This document shows positions 8,049 to 18,312 of a DNA stretch of 64,000 nucleotides, in pieces. How positions within the stretch are numbered: the first letter of the stretch is position 1; every line of letters begins with the position of its first letter. The DNA comes from Actinospineispora eucalypti (lineage in GTDB: Bacteria; Actinomycetota; Actinomycetes; Mycobacteriales; Pseudonocardiaceae). The translations under genes and the position numbers were made by a program. Under the pieces are notes generated by a model. The model made no database searches. It was not told the origin of the DNA and saw nothing but the letters and a program-made list of their open reading frames with translations. The stretch lies in assembly GCA_014208095.1 (NCBI GenBank), contig JACHMT010000004.1:496001-560000 (forward strand). Direction: 5' to 3'.

Positions 8049-9601
8049 AGCTGCCCGAGGTACTGACCCAGGGAAAGACCCGCTGGTGGTTGGCCGGAGC
8101 GCTGGCCGTGCTGCTGGTCGCGCTGCTGGGCGGCGGGATCTACTGGTACCAGGCGACCCACCTCCCGAACGGCGTGGCCCTGCGGGTGGACGGCGTGGAC
8201 GTCACCGAGGAACAGCTCGAGGAACAGGTCCAGGTCAACCGCGCGCTGTACGGCGTGCAGCCGCCCACCGAGCCGGCCCGGCTGGACACCTTCCGCCGGG
8301 ACATGGCCAAGTCCACCGCGTTCGCGCTGCTGCTCGACCGGCTGGCCAGTGAGCGGCAGCTGGCCGTGGCCGACCGCCAGGTGTCCGACGTGCTGGCCCG
8401 CTACATCACGCAGTACTACGGCGAGGGGCCGGAGGGGCGGGACCGCTACGTGCAGGACCTGCTCAACCAGGGCACCTCGGAGAAGAAGGTGCTGGCCGAG
8501 CTCAAGCGGCGGATGCTGCTCGGGCTGCTGCGCGACCAGGTCACCGCCGGCATCACCGTCTCCGACGACGAGGTGCGCCGGACCTTCGACGAGCGCCGCG
8601 CCGAGCTGGCCATCCCGGAGCGGCGTGAGCTGCACAACATCGTGGTCCGGGAGAAGACCGAGGCCGACGACGTGGTGGCCGCGCTGCACGCCGGCGCCAA
8701 CTTCGAGCAGCTCGCCCAGCAGCGCAGCATCGACGGGGCGACCCGGGAACAGGGCGGCAACCTGGGCGTCGTGGCGGCCGGCCAGCTGGAGCAGCCGTAC
8801 GCCAACATCGCGTTCGGCGCCCAGGTCGGCTCGGTTTACGGCCCGGTGGCCACGCCGTACGGGTTCAACATCGGCAAGGTGGTCTCCGTGCAGCCCGGCG
8901 CGCCCGCCGAGTGGGAGAAGGTCGCCGGGCCGCTCAAGCAGATGCTGATCGAGGAGAAGGCCGCCGACAAGTGGCAGGCCTTCCTGATCGACGAGCTCAA
9001 GAACGCCAACGTCCGGTACGCCGACAAGTACCGCCCCGCCAACCCCGACGCGGTGCCCGACCCCGAAGCCGGCCGGCCCCAGCAGCCCCAAGGCGCCCAG
9101 GCGCCAGGAGGCGCTCCGGGCGGGGCTCCCGCTCCGGGCGGTCCTGCTCCGGATCCGGGCGGGGCTCCGGCACCGGGTGGAGGTCCTGCTCCCGGCTCAG
9201 CCCCGGCTCCCGGCGCGGTCCGGGCTCCGGCACCGGGGGCTCCCGGCGCGGCTCCGGCCCCGGGCGCTTCCGCTCCGGCTCCGGCCCCGGGGGTGGCGCC
9301 CGCTCCGGCACCGGGCGCTTCCGCTCCGGCACCGGGCGCTCCCGTGCCGGGGGGTGTCCCGGTTCCGGCTCCGGGCACAGCTCCGGGGCCTGGAGGCTCG
9401 GCCGCGGCTCCAGGTGGCGTGCCCGTCCCGGGTGGGGCGCCGGCTCCGGGCGGTGTTACTGCGCCGGGCGGGGCTCCTGTCCCAGGTGTGCCGGCTCCCG
9501 GCGCGGCCGCCGCCCCGGCTCCCGCGCCGGGTGCGGCCTCCGCTCCAGGGGCTCCTGGTCCGGGCGCTGTTCCCGCGCCGGGTGCTGAGGGACCGAAGTG
9601 A
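8045..9601 (+). CDS. Membrane-anchored SurA/parvulin-type peptidyl-prolyl isomerase with Pro/Ala/Gly tail
   Basis: Predicted extracytoplasmic folding factor of 518 residues. A single transmembrane anchor lies at about 13-35, a SurA-N-like helical chaperone region at about 45-180, and a parvulin rotamase domain at about 192-285 (EQGGNLGVVAAGQLEQPYAN). A short helical segment reaches about 328. From about residue 353 to the end the protein is almost pure Ala/Pro/Gly in APG/PAPG repeats (DNA 9100-9598), which could span the cell wall. The ATG overlaps the MMPL stop (ATGA), so it belongs to the MCE-MMPL operon and may fold or assemble the exported parts of that machine. That partnership is inference. 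The start was chosen over a much longer open frame because it restores the anchor at the N-terminus. Confidence 0.85.
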   Translation: MKLPEVLTQGKTRWWLAGALAVLLVALLGGGIYWYQATHLPNGVALRVDGVDVTEEQLEEQVQVNRALYGVQPPTEPARLDTFRRDMAKSTAFALLLDRLASERQLAVADRQVSDVLARYITQYYGEGPEGRDRYVQDLLNQGTSEKKVLAELKRRMLLGLLRDQVTAGITVSDDEVRRTFDERRAELAIPERRELHNIVVREKTEADDVVAALHAGANFEQLAQQRSIDGATREQGGNLGVVAAGQLEQPYANIAFGAQVGSVYGPVATPYGFNIGKVVSVQPGAPAEWEKVAGPLKQMLIEEKAADKWQAFLIDELKNANVRYADKYRPANPDAVPDPEAGRPQQPQGAQAPGGAPGGAPAPGGPAPDPGGAPAPGGGPAPGSAPAPGAVRAPAPGAPGAAPAPGASAPAPAPGVAPAPAPGASAPAPGAPVPGGVPVPAPGTAPGPGGSAAAPGGVPVPGGAPAPGGVTAPGGAPVPGVPAPGAAAAPAPAPGAASAPGAPGPGAVPAPGAEGPK

Positions 9602-10011
9602 GCCAGCGGGGCGGGCGTCCGGGCGCGGCCGGGCGCCGACCGGAACCGGGCGGTTCCTGGATCGACCGGATCGACTGGCCGTTGGTGGCGAAGGGGACCT
9701 GGAGCGCGTTCTTCGTGCTGGTGCTGGTCTGGCTGACCGGACCGCTGGTGGCAACGATCCACCCGAAGGCCGCGCTGGTGTATCTCATCGTCGGTGCCGG
9801 TGCCGCGTTCGTGGTGGCCGGCTGGCGGTGCGCGGAGGCGGACTCGCCCGGGCTGACCGGTGCGGTGGCCGCGTTCCTCGGCTACACCTTGATCATTCCG
9901 CTGTTCTACATGGCGCAGCGGATGATCGATGTGCCGACCACGGTCGGCACCGCCGTCGCCGCCCTGATCGTCGGCGGCCTGGCCGCCACCCTGCTCGCCC
10001 GCCGGTCGTAG
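9598..10011 (+). CDS. Small four-helix membrane protein
   Basis: 137 residues starting at GTG in a 4-bp GTGA overlap with the isomerase gene, so it is probably the last gene of the MCE operon. The first 25 residues are basic and Gly/Pro-rich. Four hydrophobic segments follow at about 35-54, 59-79, 86-106 and 114-133. I recognise no family. It could be an accessory subunit of the lipid transport machine or an unrelated rider. Nothing in the sequence assigns a reaction. Confidence 0.75.
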   Translation: MSQRGGRPGAAGRRPEPGGSWIDRIDWPLVAKGTWSAFFVLVLVWLTGPLVATIHPKAALVYLIVGAGAAFVVAGWRCAEADSPGLTGAVAAFLGYTLIIPLFYMAQRMIDVPTTVGTAVAALIVGGLAATLLARRS

Positions 10012-10136
10012 CACTGGCTCACCTCCGAAGCCGCCTGTTGCGCTGCCTCTGGGCATCCGCCACGCGCCGTAATCGCCGGGACCGTTGCCGCCCGGTTCCG
10101 AGCTACCGTTACTCGCCGAGCGCTGGGGCAGTCCGC

Positions 10137-10181
10137 TTCGATCATGGAATTCGCCGGACTGAGCTAACGCTCGATGAAGCC
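10137..10181 (+). repeat. Family F dispersed repeat, copy 1
   Basis: Shares the frame GATCATG(A)ATTC..CGACTG..CT....CTCGATGAAGCC with the copy at 37445-37487, and in inverted orientation with a weaker copy at 37283-37324. All copies are intergenic. It may be a remnant of a longer mobile or structured element. Confidence 0.55.
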
Positions 10182-10325
10182 ACCCGCCCCAGCCGCCCAC
10201 CGCTGGGCGGCAATCCGACCACAGTCCGTAGCTAATGCATCGGGGCCGCACCCGCGTCGCGGCAGACGGCGCGGCCGTGCCGTCCAAGCCCTCTAGAGCC
10301 GGCACTCGGCCCAACTGGAGATCGA

Positions 10326-10375
10326 CATCAACCTGACGCACCTTCGGGCGCCGAGGAAGGTGCCTGAGGTTGATG
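10326..10375. terminator. Hairpin between MCE operon and ATPase gene
   Basis: Arms 10326-10345 (CATCAACCTGACGCACCTTC) and 10356-10375 pair over 20 positions with two mismatches around a 10-nt loop. No T-run follows. It could terminate the MCE operon or act on the downstream transcript. Confidence 0.5.
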
Positions 10376-10564
10376 TGGATCTTGGCGGCGCGCGTGAGGC
10401 GCCGACGGATCGGGCTGGGCTGGCTCGTAACAGATTGCCGATCCGGAAAGCCCCTTGAGCCTTACCGCCGCACGCGGTCCGAGCTGTGCGGCGTCGCGGT
10501 TACACCGGGTCGGAGGGCGATTGTCGGGGGTTGTGGTTACCGTGCGGGGGTGGGGCGGCGACCG

Positions 10565-11344
10565 GTGGTGGTGAGTGCGCCGGCGGGCGAGGGTGGCCAG
10601 TTCGTCAGGCGGGTGCAGCTGCCGCTGGCCGAGGTGGCTACCGGCCGGTACCCGTTCACGCTGCCGGTGGTCGCCGGGCTGGCCGCGTGGCCGTCGGGGC
10701 TGCCGCTGCCGCCCGGGGTGACCTTCCTGGTCGGGGAGAACGGCTCCGGCAAGTCCACGCTGGTCGAGGCCATGGCCGTGGCCTGCGGGTTCAACGCCGA
10801 GGGGGGCAGCCAGAGCTTCCGGTTCGCCACCAGGGCCAGCGAGTCCTCGCTGGGCGATCATCTCCGGCTGACCTGGGGCGTGCGCAAGCCGCGCGGCGGG
10901 TTCTTCCTGCGGGCGGAGTCGTACTACAACGTGGCGACCGAGATCGAGCGGCTGGATCGGGAGCCCGGGGGTTCGTTGCTCGACGCCTACGGCGGGATCT
11001 CCCCGCACGAGCGCTCGCACGGCGAGTCGTTCCTGGACCTGGTCACCCACCGGTTCCGCCCGGGCGGGCTGTACCTGCTGGACGAGCCGGAGGCGGCGCT
11101 GTCCGTGCGTGGGTGCCTGGCCGTGCTGGCCCGGATGGTGGAGCTGGCCGGCGGGGGTAGCCAGTTCGTGGTGGCCACCCACTCGCCGGTGCTGCTCGCG
11201 CTGCCCGGCGCGACGATCTACCAGATCGACGAGGACGGCGGAATCGCCGCCGTCGACTACGACCAGGCGCTACCGGTGCGGCTGACCAGGGAGTTCCTGA
11301 ACGCCCCCGACCGCTACCTGCGCCACCTGCTCAGCCAGGACTAG
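10565..11344 (+). CDS. AAA/ABC-like ATP-binding protein
   Basis: A stand-alone ATPase of the SMC/ABC-like AAA group, about 259 residues. The Walker A is GENGSGKST at about 57-65, the signature-like SHGESFLDL at about 150, the Walker B LYLLDEPEAAL at about 170, and an H-loop ATHSP near 205. Proteins with this layout occur singly in many actinomycetes and their role is not established; some relatives are the ATPase parts of defence systems, but no nuclease partner is adjacent here. The start is ambiguous: GTG codons in frame at 10550, 10565, 10568 and 10571 are all possible, and I chose 10565. It converges with the MarR gene across a hairpin. Confidence 0.8.
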   Translation: MVVSAPAGEGGQFVRRVQLPLAEVATGRYPFTLPVVAGLAAWPSGLPLPPGVTFLVGENGSGKSTLVEAMAVACGFNAEGGSQSFRFATRASESSLGDHLRLTWGVRKPRGGFFLRAESYYNVATEIERLDREPGGSLLDAYGGISPHERSHGESFLDLVTHRFRPGGLYLLDEPEAALSVRGCLAVLARMVELAGGGSQFVVATHSPVLLALPGATIYQIDEDGGIAAVDYDQALPVRLTREFLNAPDRYLRHLLSQD

Positions 11345-11345
11345 T

Positions 11346-11395
11346 GTTTCCCGCGTGCGCCGAACTGGGCGCACGCTCGGCAAGCGCGTTCCGCG
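11346..11395. terminator. Family D repeat copy 1, likely bidirectional terminator
   Basis: Lies between the converging ATPase and MarR genes. GCGTGCGCC (11353-11361) pairs perfectly with GGCGCACGC (11368-11376) around a 6-nt loop. A second small stem, AGCGCG/CGCGCT, follows next to the MarR stop. The same sequence theme returns at 29531, 35625 and 42857. Confidence 0.6.
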
Positions 11396-11884
11396 CTAGG
11401 TGTCGCCCAGCTTGCCCCGGACCTGCCCGAGCACCCCGGTGAGCCGTTGGGCCATCGAATCGGTCACGCCGGGCAGGCCGAAGTTGGCCGCGCCCAGTTC
11501 CTGGGCCGCCTTGGTCACCACCCGCAGCCCTTCCTCGGTGAGCGCGGCGAGCACGGTACGCCGGTCGCTGGGGTGCGGCCGGCGGACGACCAGCTCGCGG
11601 GCCTCCAGTTGGTCGATCACCAGGGTGACCGTGGTCGGGTGGACCAGCAGGTGCTTGGACAGCTGCCCGAGCGGCCGGGTGTGGTCACGGGAGATGAGCA
11701 GCGTGGCCATCAGCAGGAACGCCGTGCGGCTGAGGTTGTACCCCTTCAGCAGGCGGTCCAGCTCGGCGATCATCAGCTGGTGGGTGCGCATGAGCGCGGC
11801 CATAGCCGCGAAGTGGTCCGCGCCCGGCTGTTCCCGGGCCGTCCACTCGTTGCGGATGTACTCGACCGCGTCCTGTTCCGTCAC
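11396..11884 (-). CDS. MarR family transcriptional regulator
   Basis: 162 residues with the MarR winged-helix fold. The recognition region LGQLSKHLLVHPTTVTLVIDQLEARELVVRR lies at about 72-103, followed by the wing with DRRTVLAALTEEG. MarR proteins bind DNA as dimers and usually respond to small aromatic ligands or oxidants. The start is GTG at 11884. The short gap upstream (11885-11936) separates it from a lipoprotein gene on the same strand. No palindromic operator stands out, and its targets cannot be named. Confidence 0.88.
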   Translation of the reverse strand: MTEQDAVEYIRNEWTAREQPGADHFAAMAALMRTHQLMIAELDRLLKGYNLSRTAFLLMATLLISRDHTRPLGQLSKHLLVHPTTVTLVIDQLEARELVVRRPHPSDRRTVLAALTEEGLRVVTKAAQELGAANFGLPGVTDSMAQRLTGVLGQVRGKLGDT

Positions 11885-11936
11885 GTGCCCAGACTAAAGA
11901 TTGAGGCCCCGACTATCCAACTCTGGAGTAGTGGGC

Positions 11937-12278
11937 TCAGTGCGAAACGCGCACCACGATCTCGGTGTCGGTGGCCCGCTCCACGCGCACGTTCCAACCC
12001 TCGGACTGGGTTTCCCCGCCGACCGGCACGGTGATCGTCTGGCCGGCCACCTCGATGTTGGCCTGGTTGTTCTCGAAGCTGACCATCTTCGCGGTGATAC
12101 CCAGCACGGAGACCGACGGCGTGCCGTCCCGGGGGAAGGTGATCGTGCAACCGGTCAGGTCGCAGCTGGTGTCCGTGCCCTCGCTGCCCCCGCCGCACCC
12201 GGTCAGCGCGCCGAGCGCGAGGACCGAACCGAGCAGGAGAGCGGCGAACGAACGGGCGGAAGGCGGCAGGGAGCGCAT
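11937..12278 (-). CDS. Small secreted lipoprotein
   Basis: 113 residues with a clear lipoprotein signal: basic start, hydrophobic core at about 11-25 and lipobox LTGC with the lipidated Cys at about 28. The mature part is about 85 residues, Thr/Val-rich and predicted to be beta-structured, with a Cys pair (DTSCDLTGC) that may form a disulfide. I do not recognise the family. It would sit on the outer face of the cytoplasmic membrane. Confidence 0.75.
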   Translation of the reverse strand: MRSLPPSARSFAALLLGSVLALGALTGCGGGSEGTDTSCDLTGCTITFPRDGTPSVSVLGITAKMVSFENNQANIEVAGQTITVPVGGETQSEGWNVRVERATDTEIVVRVSH

Positions 12279-12312
12279 GCCCGGAGTCTAAGAGATCTCT
12301 CAGTTAGCGTCG

Positions 12313-12789
12313 CTAGAGCCCGAGCAGGTAGTCGTTCTCCGCCTGCTTCTTGGAGTCGGTGCCGTTGTACCCGTTGTACGGGAACTCCTTCGGCCCCTTG
12401 TGGCCGGTGCAGTCCGGGTCGTAGTCACCGCTGTCGTACTTGCGGTCGTCCTTGCGGTAGCCGTTGTACCCGGGGGTGGTGTTGTAGGTGTGGTCCTTGA
12501 AGGACTTGCAGTCGTCGGAGTCCGAGCTGGTCCGGTAGGAGATCGGCAGGGCGCCGGGCGCGGTGCCGGGCAGATCGACGCCGCTCAGGCCGGTGTCACC
12601 GGTGCGGTTGGGCAGCGTGGTGGAGGTGTTCGGCAGCTGGTCGGTCGCGCTCGACTCCCGCTGCGTGCCCTCGTCCAGGCCGAGGTCCGGGGTGTCCGCG
12701 GCGGCGGTGCCGGCCAGTGGGAAGATCAGTACGGCGACACCGACCGCGGTCGCCGTGGTGCGCAGCGTGCGTCGGACCGTGCTGATCAT
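12313..12789 (-). CDS. Secreted Asp/Tyr/Gly-rich protein of unknown function
   Basis: 158 residues. An N-terminal Sec signal at about 1-31 ends at GTAAAD. The mature part is disordered-looking, rich in Asp, Ser, Thr, Tyr, Lys and Gly (GYNGYRKDDRKYDSGDYDPDC), with two Cys residues that could pair. A small exported protein not assigned to a family. The upstream 126 bases hold no other gene. Confidence 0.65.
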   Translation of the reverse strand: MISTVRRTLRTTATAVGVAVLIFPLAGTAAADTPDLGLDEGTQRESSATDQLPNTSTTLPNRTGDTGLSGVDLPGTAPGALPISYRTSSDSDDCKSFKDHTYNTTPGYNGYRKDDRKYDSGDYDPDCTGHKGPKEFPYNGYNGTDSKKQAENDYLLGL

Positions 12790-12916
12790 CGTCTCGATCC
12801 TCTCCGGAGCGGGCGGAGGGCAGTCTTCGGCCTCCGTGCTGAAATAACGAGCGGGCCATGCCCCGAGGTGTGGCCCGGCCAGCGAAAACGCTCCGGTTTC
12901 ACCCGCTAGTGGTCAC

Positions 12917-14694
<1,778 letters not shown>

Positions 14695-14698
<4 letters not shown>

Positions 14699-15870
14699 TT
14701 CGCCTCACTCACCGGAAGATCCGCCGGGATCAGTGTGCCGCCGGCCTCCAGTTCCCGCACCCGGGCGGCGTCCAGGCCCAGCCAGCGGCCCAGCACGTCG
14801 GCGTTGTGCTCGCCGACGAAGGCCGCCCCACCCCGGGGCTCACAGGAACCGGCGGAGAACCGGTACGGCATCCGGATCACCGGGCGGGTGCCGCCGGCCC
14901 GGTCGTCCACCTGGGCCGTCACCTCGCGGGCCTGGGCGGTCGGCGACTCCATCACGGTGGCCGGCGTGCGGATCTCCGCCCAGGCCACCCCGGCCGCCTC
15001 CAGCGCCGCGATCAGCTCCGGGCGGGACCCGAAGGACGCGACCCACTCGCGGATCACCCGGGCGCGCGCGGTGAACCGCTCCGGGCCGGACACCTCCGGG
15101 TCGGGATCGGTCAACCCGTGCCGCCCGGACAGCCGGTGCCAGAGGAACTTCGGGTCGCCGGAGACCAGCAGCGGCCCGCCCGGCGCGTCGGCGTACACAC
15201 TGCCCCGCGCGGCGAACACCTCGGTGCCCTCCAGCGCGTACGGCGTGTAGTCGTCGGTGGCCAGCATCGCCTCGAACATGCTCATGTCCAGGTACTGCCC
15301 GGTCCCGGTGTTGTCCCGCAGGCGCAGCGCGGAGAGCACCGCGACCATGCCGTGCAGCGAGGTCACCGAGTCGGCCAGCGCCATGACCACGTCGTTCGGC
15401 TCGGCCCCGTCCACCTGGGCCTGCCGGCCGAGCAGCCCGGTCTCCGCGTGCAGCACCGGCGCATAGGCCTGCCGGCCGGACTCGGGTCCCCACTGCCCGA
15501 AACCGGAGACCGACAGCATCACCAGCCTCGGGTTTCGCTTCGAGAGCACCGACCAGCCGACGCCGAGGCGGTCCAGCGTGCCGGGGCGGAAGTTCTCGAT
15601 CACCACGTCGGCCCGTTCGGCCAGCCGGCACAGCAGCTCGGCCCCGCCGTCCGCGCCGAGGTCCAGTGAGACGTTCCGCTTGCCGGCGTTCTGCTGCAGG
15701 TAGAGCCCGGTGTGACCGTGGCTGCGCGGCCCGAAGGCCTGGGTGATGTCGGTGCCGGGTACCTCCACCTTGACCACCTCGGCGCCCAGGTCGGCGAGCA
15801 TCCGCCCGACGTACGGCCCGGAGATCGCCCGGGACAGGTCGAGCACCCGGATGCCTTCCAGGGGAAACAT
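14695..15870 (-). CDS. CaiB/BaiF family III CoA transferase
   Basis: 391 residues. Transfers CoA between carboxylic acids, probably activating a catabolic acid. The family N-terminus LEGIRVLDLSRAISGPYVGRMLADLGAEVVKVE is at about 4-36, and NAGKRNVSLDL follows at about 65. The conserved Asp used for the mixed-anhydride intermediate is probably in YLDMSMFEAM near 183. The ATG at 15870 was chosen because the family start begins there and because it forms a TGATG overlap with the dehydrogenase stop; a longer open frame upstream has no support. Cytoplasmic; forms a three-gene minus-strand operon with the acyl-CoA dehydrogenase and AtuA-like genes. Confidence 0.88.
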
Positions 15871-17036
15871 CAGTAGGACCTCGGCAGCCCGAGCACGTGC
15901 TCGGCCAGGTAGTTGAGGATCATGCCCTGGGGGATGGGGGCCAGCCGCTGCAGCCGGGCTTCGCGGAAGTAGCGCTCCACGTGGTACTCCGACGCGTAGC
16001 CGAACCCGCCGTGGGTCTGCACCGCCGCGTCCGCTGCCTGGAAGGCCGCCTCGGCGGCCAGGTACTTGGCCGAGTTGGCCGCCTCGCCGGACGGCTGCCG
16101 GGTGTCCACCCGCCAGGCCGCCTCCCGGATCACCAGCTCGGCCGCGTGCAGCCGGGCGTGCGCCTCGGCCAGCGGGTGGGCCACCGCCTGGTTCTTGCCG
16201 ATCGGCCGGCCGAAGACCACCCGCTCGTTGGCGTACTTGACCGCCCGGCGCAGCGACGCCCGCCCGACGCCGAGCGCCTCGGCGGCGATCAGCACCCGCT
16301 CGGCGTTCAGGCCGTCCAGCAGGTAGTAGAAGCCCTTGCCCTCCTCGCCGACCCGGTCCTCCTCGGACACGTACAGGCCGTCGTAGACCACCTCGCAGGA
16401 GACCACCGCGTTGCGCCCCAGCTTGGGGATCGGGGTGATCTCCACCGCCGGGTCCTGGAGGTTGGCCACGAACAGGGTCATGCCCTCGGTGGACTTCTTG
16501 CCCTCCGCCTTGGGCGTGGTGCGGGTGAGCAGCAGCACCTTCTCCGAGTAGGTGGCCTTGGAGGTCCACACCTTGCGGCCGTGGATGCGGTAGCCGTCCC
16601 CGTCGCGGACCGCCCGGGTGGTGATGGAGGTGGTGTCCAGGCCGGCGTCGGGCTCGGTCACGCCGAACGCCACGTGCAGGTCGCCGGCCGCGACCCGGGG
16701 CAGGTAGCGCTGTCGGATCTGCTCGTCGCCGTGCAGGACCACCGGGTGCATGCCGAAGATGGACAGGTGGATGGCGCTGCAGCCGTTCATGCAGGCCCCG
16801 GACGCGGCGACCTCCTCCAGCACGATCGACGCCTCGGCGATGCCCTGCCCGCCGCCGCCGTACTCCTCCGGGATGGCGATGCCGATCCAGCCGCCCTTGG
16901 CCATCTCCCGGTAGAAGTCCCAGGGAAACTCGTGCTCGGCCTCGAGGCGCATCCAGTAGTCATCGTCGAACTGCTTGCAGACGTCGCGCACCGCCTGCCT
17001 GATCGCCCGATGGTCCTCGTTCTCGGTGAAGTCCAC
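15870..17036 (-). CDS. Acyl-CoA dehydrogenase family protein
   Basis: 388-residue FAD enzyme, first gene of the minus-strand catabolic operon. The ACAD N-domain covers about 6-118, the beta domain about 122-217 (FGVTEPDAGLDTTSITTRA) and the C-terminal helical domain about 229-376. Near the C-terminus, where many members have an EGT motif bearing the catalytic Glu, this protein reads RLAPIPQGMILN, so the base must lie elsewhere or the chemistry differs. It ends in HVLGLPRSY. It introduces a 2,3 double bond into an acyl-CoA, substrate unknown, and lies divergent from a dehydratase/ACAD operon across 82 bp. Confidence 0.88.
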   Translation of the reverse strand: MDFTENEDHRAIRQAVRDVCKQFDDDYWMRLEAEHEFPWDFYREMAKGGWIGIAIPEEYGGGGQGIAEASIVLEEVAASGACMNGCSAIHLSIFGMHPVVLHGDEQIRQRYLPRVAAGDLHVAFGVTEPDAGLDTTSITTRAVRDGDGYRIHGRKVWTSKATYSEKVLLLTRTTPKAEGKKSTEGMTLFVANLQDPAVEITPIPKLGRNAVVSCEVVYDGLYVSEEDRVGEEGKGFYYLLDGLNAERVLIAAEALGVGRASLRRAVKYANERVVFGRPIGKNQAVAHPLAEAHARLHAAELVIREAAWRVDTRQPSGEAANSAKYLAAEAAFQAADAAVQTHGGFGYASEYHVERYFREARLQRLAPIPQGMILNYLAEHVLGLPRSY

Positions 17037-17118
17037 GCGGCAACCCTAAACCCGGATCGAAAATTACTCTAGTCCTCAAGTTTTTGTGGAGCGAGCACTT
17101 ACCGGCTAAGCTCCCCGC

Positions 17119-18312
17119 ATGCCGGTGCAGGAGCGGGCCGCGGTGATGCCGCAGGCTGTGATCGACGAGCAGATGATCGAGAACATGCGGGCCAAGGTGG
17201 GTGCCCGGCTGCGCATCGACCATTCGGTGAACAACGAGCTGGCCTCGCGGATCGCGGTGACCAAGTTCGCCGGCGGGATCGGGGACATCAACCCGCTGTG
17301 GACGGACGCTGAGTATGCGGCTGGGTCGCCGTTCGGGGCGCCGGTGGCGCCGCCGTCGTTCGTGATCGGGTGCTTCTCGGGTATCCAGTTCGGCTGGCCG
17401 GGGTTGGGGTCGTTCCACTCGATGTCGCACCTGATGTTCGAGCGGCCGGTGTACTGGGGGGACACGGTCGACTCGTCGTGTGTGTATGAGGGGTTCGACG
17501 GGCCTTCGCCGAGCAAGTTCGCCGGTCGTTCGGTCACCGACAGGTTCCTCAACAGCTACCACAACCAGCGTGGCGAGCGGATCGCCACCATCCGGTGGAA
17601 CGTGATCAACTACGAGCGCGGCCGGCGGCTGGCCCGGCGCGGCGCCGAGAACGGGGCGCAGCCGGGCCCGGAGCTGCCGCACCGCTGGGATCCGGCCGAG
17701 GTGGCCGAGATCGAGGCCCGGATCCTGGCCGAGCGCCCCCGGGGCGCCGAGCCTCGGTACTGGGAGGACGTGCGGGAGGGCGAGGAGCTGGACGTGGTCA
17801 CCAAGGGGCCGATCGGGCTGACCGACGAGATCGCTTTCGTGGCCGGCGGCGGCACGCCGATTCCCCGGCTGAAGGCGCACGCGGCCTCGCTGCACGACTA
17901 CCGGGCCCACCCGGCCTGGGCGTTCCGGGACCCGATCACCGGTGCCCAGGAGCCGATCTACTCGGTGCACTACAACTACCAGGCCGCCCAGGCGATGGGC
18001 GTGGCGTTCCAGTACGACGTCGGTTTCCAGCGGCAGTGCTGGCAGATCCACCAGCTCACGCACTGGGCCGGTGACCACGCCTGGATCAAGGAGTGCCGGG
18101 CGGAGTACCGCAAGTTCGTCTACCTGTCCGACGTGGTCGAACTGCGCGGGGAGATCACCGGTAAGCGGGTCGACGACGACGGCGAGCACGTCGTCGAGGT
18201 GGCCACCAAGGCGGTGAACCAGCGCGGCGAGACCGTGATGCCGGGCTCCGCCGTGGTTGCGCTGCCGGTGCGCGGCGAGGCCGGTTCGCCGGCCGCCGGG
18301 AGAGCCCGTTGA
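17119..18312 (+). CDS. FAS1-like / MaoC double-hotdog dehydratase
   Basis: 397-residue protein with two hotdog halves. The N-terminal FAS1-like dehydratase half at about 25-175 includes GDINPLWTDAEYAAGSPFGAPVAPPSF. The C-terminal half at about 200-370 includes HYNYQAAQAMGVAFQYDVG. Family members hydrate or dehydrate enoyl-CoA/3-hydroxyacyl-CoA, and in steroid side-chain catabolism related proteins (ChsH) work beside paired acyl-CoA dehydrogenases. That is exactly the neighbourhood here: its stop overlaps the next ACAD gene start (GTTGATC, 4 bp). Cytoplasmic. The hydratase direction is inferred from catabolic context. Confidence 0.85.
   Translation: MPVQERAAVMPQAVIDEQMIENMRAKVGARLRIDHSVNNELASRIAVTKFAGGIGDINPLWTDAEYAAGSPFGAPVAPPSFVIGCFSGIQFGWPGLGSFHSMSHLMFERPVYWGDTVDSSCVYEGFDGPSPSKFAGRSVTDRFLNSYHNQRGERIATIRWNVINYERGRRLARRGAENGAQPGPELPHRWDPAEVAEIEARILAERPRGAEPRYWEDVREGEELDVVTKGPIGLTDEIAFVAGGGTPIPRLKAHAASLHDYRAHPAWAFRDPITGAQEPIYSVHYNYQAAQAMGVAFQYDVGFQRQCWQIHQLTHWAGDHAWIKECRAEYRKFVYLSDVVELRGEITGKRVDDDGEHVVEVATKAVNQRGETVMPGSAVVALPVRGEAGSPAAGRAR

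Larger units (their letters stand above)
10012..10564. other. Non-coding stretch between MCE operon and ATPase gene
   Basis: About 550 bases with no convincing gene. It contains a family F repeat copy (10137-10181) and a long hairpin (10326-10375). Open frames crossing it lack ribosome sites and protein-like composition. The downstream ATPase start is not certain and could lie at a GTG as early as 10550. Confidence 0.6.

Noticed and set aside
9177..10235. Arg-rich plus-strand open frame across the isomerase tail
   Set aside because: It is a frame shadow of the APG repeat region followed by non-coding sequence.
10565..11884. ATPase plus MarR gene as a defence system
   Set aside because: The ATPase lacks a nuclease or effector partner, and the MarR gene is convergent and separated by a terminator-like repeat.
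15871..16569. Extension of the CoA transferase frame upstream
   Set aside because: It overlaps the acyl-CoA dehydrogenase gene fully; the family N-terminus begins at 15870.
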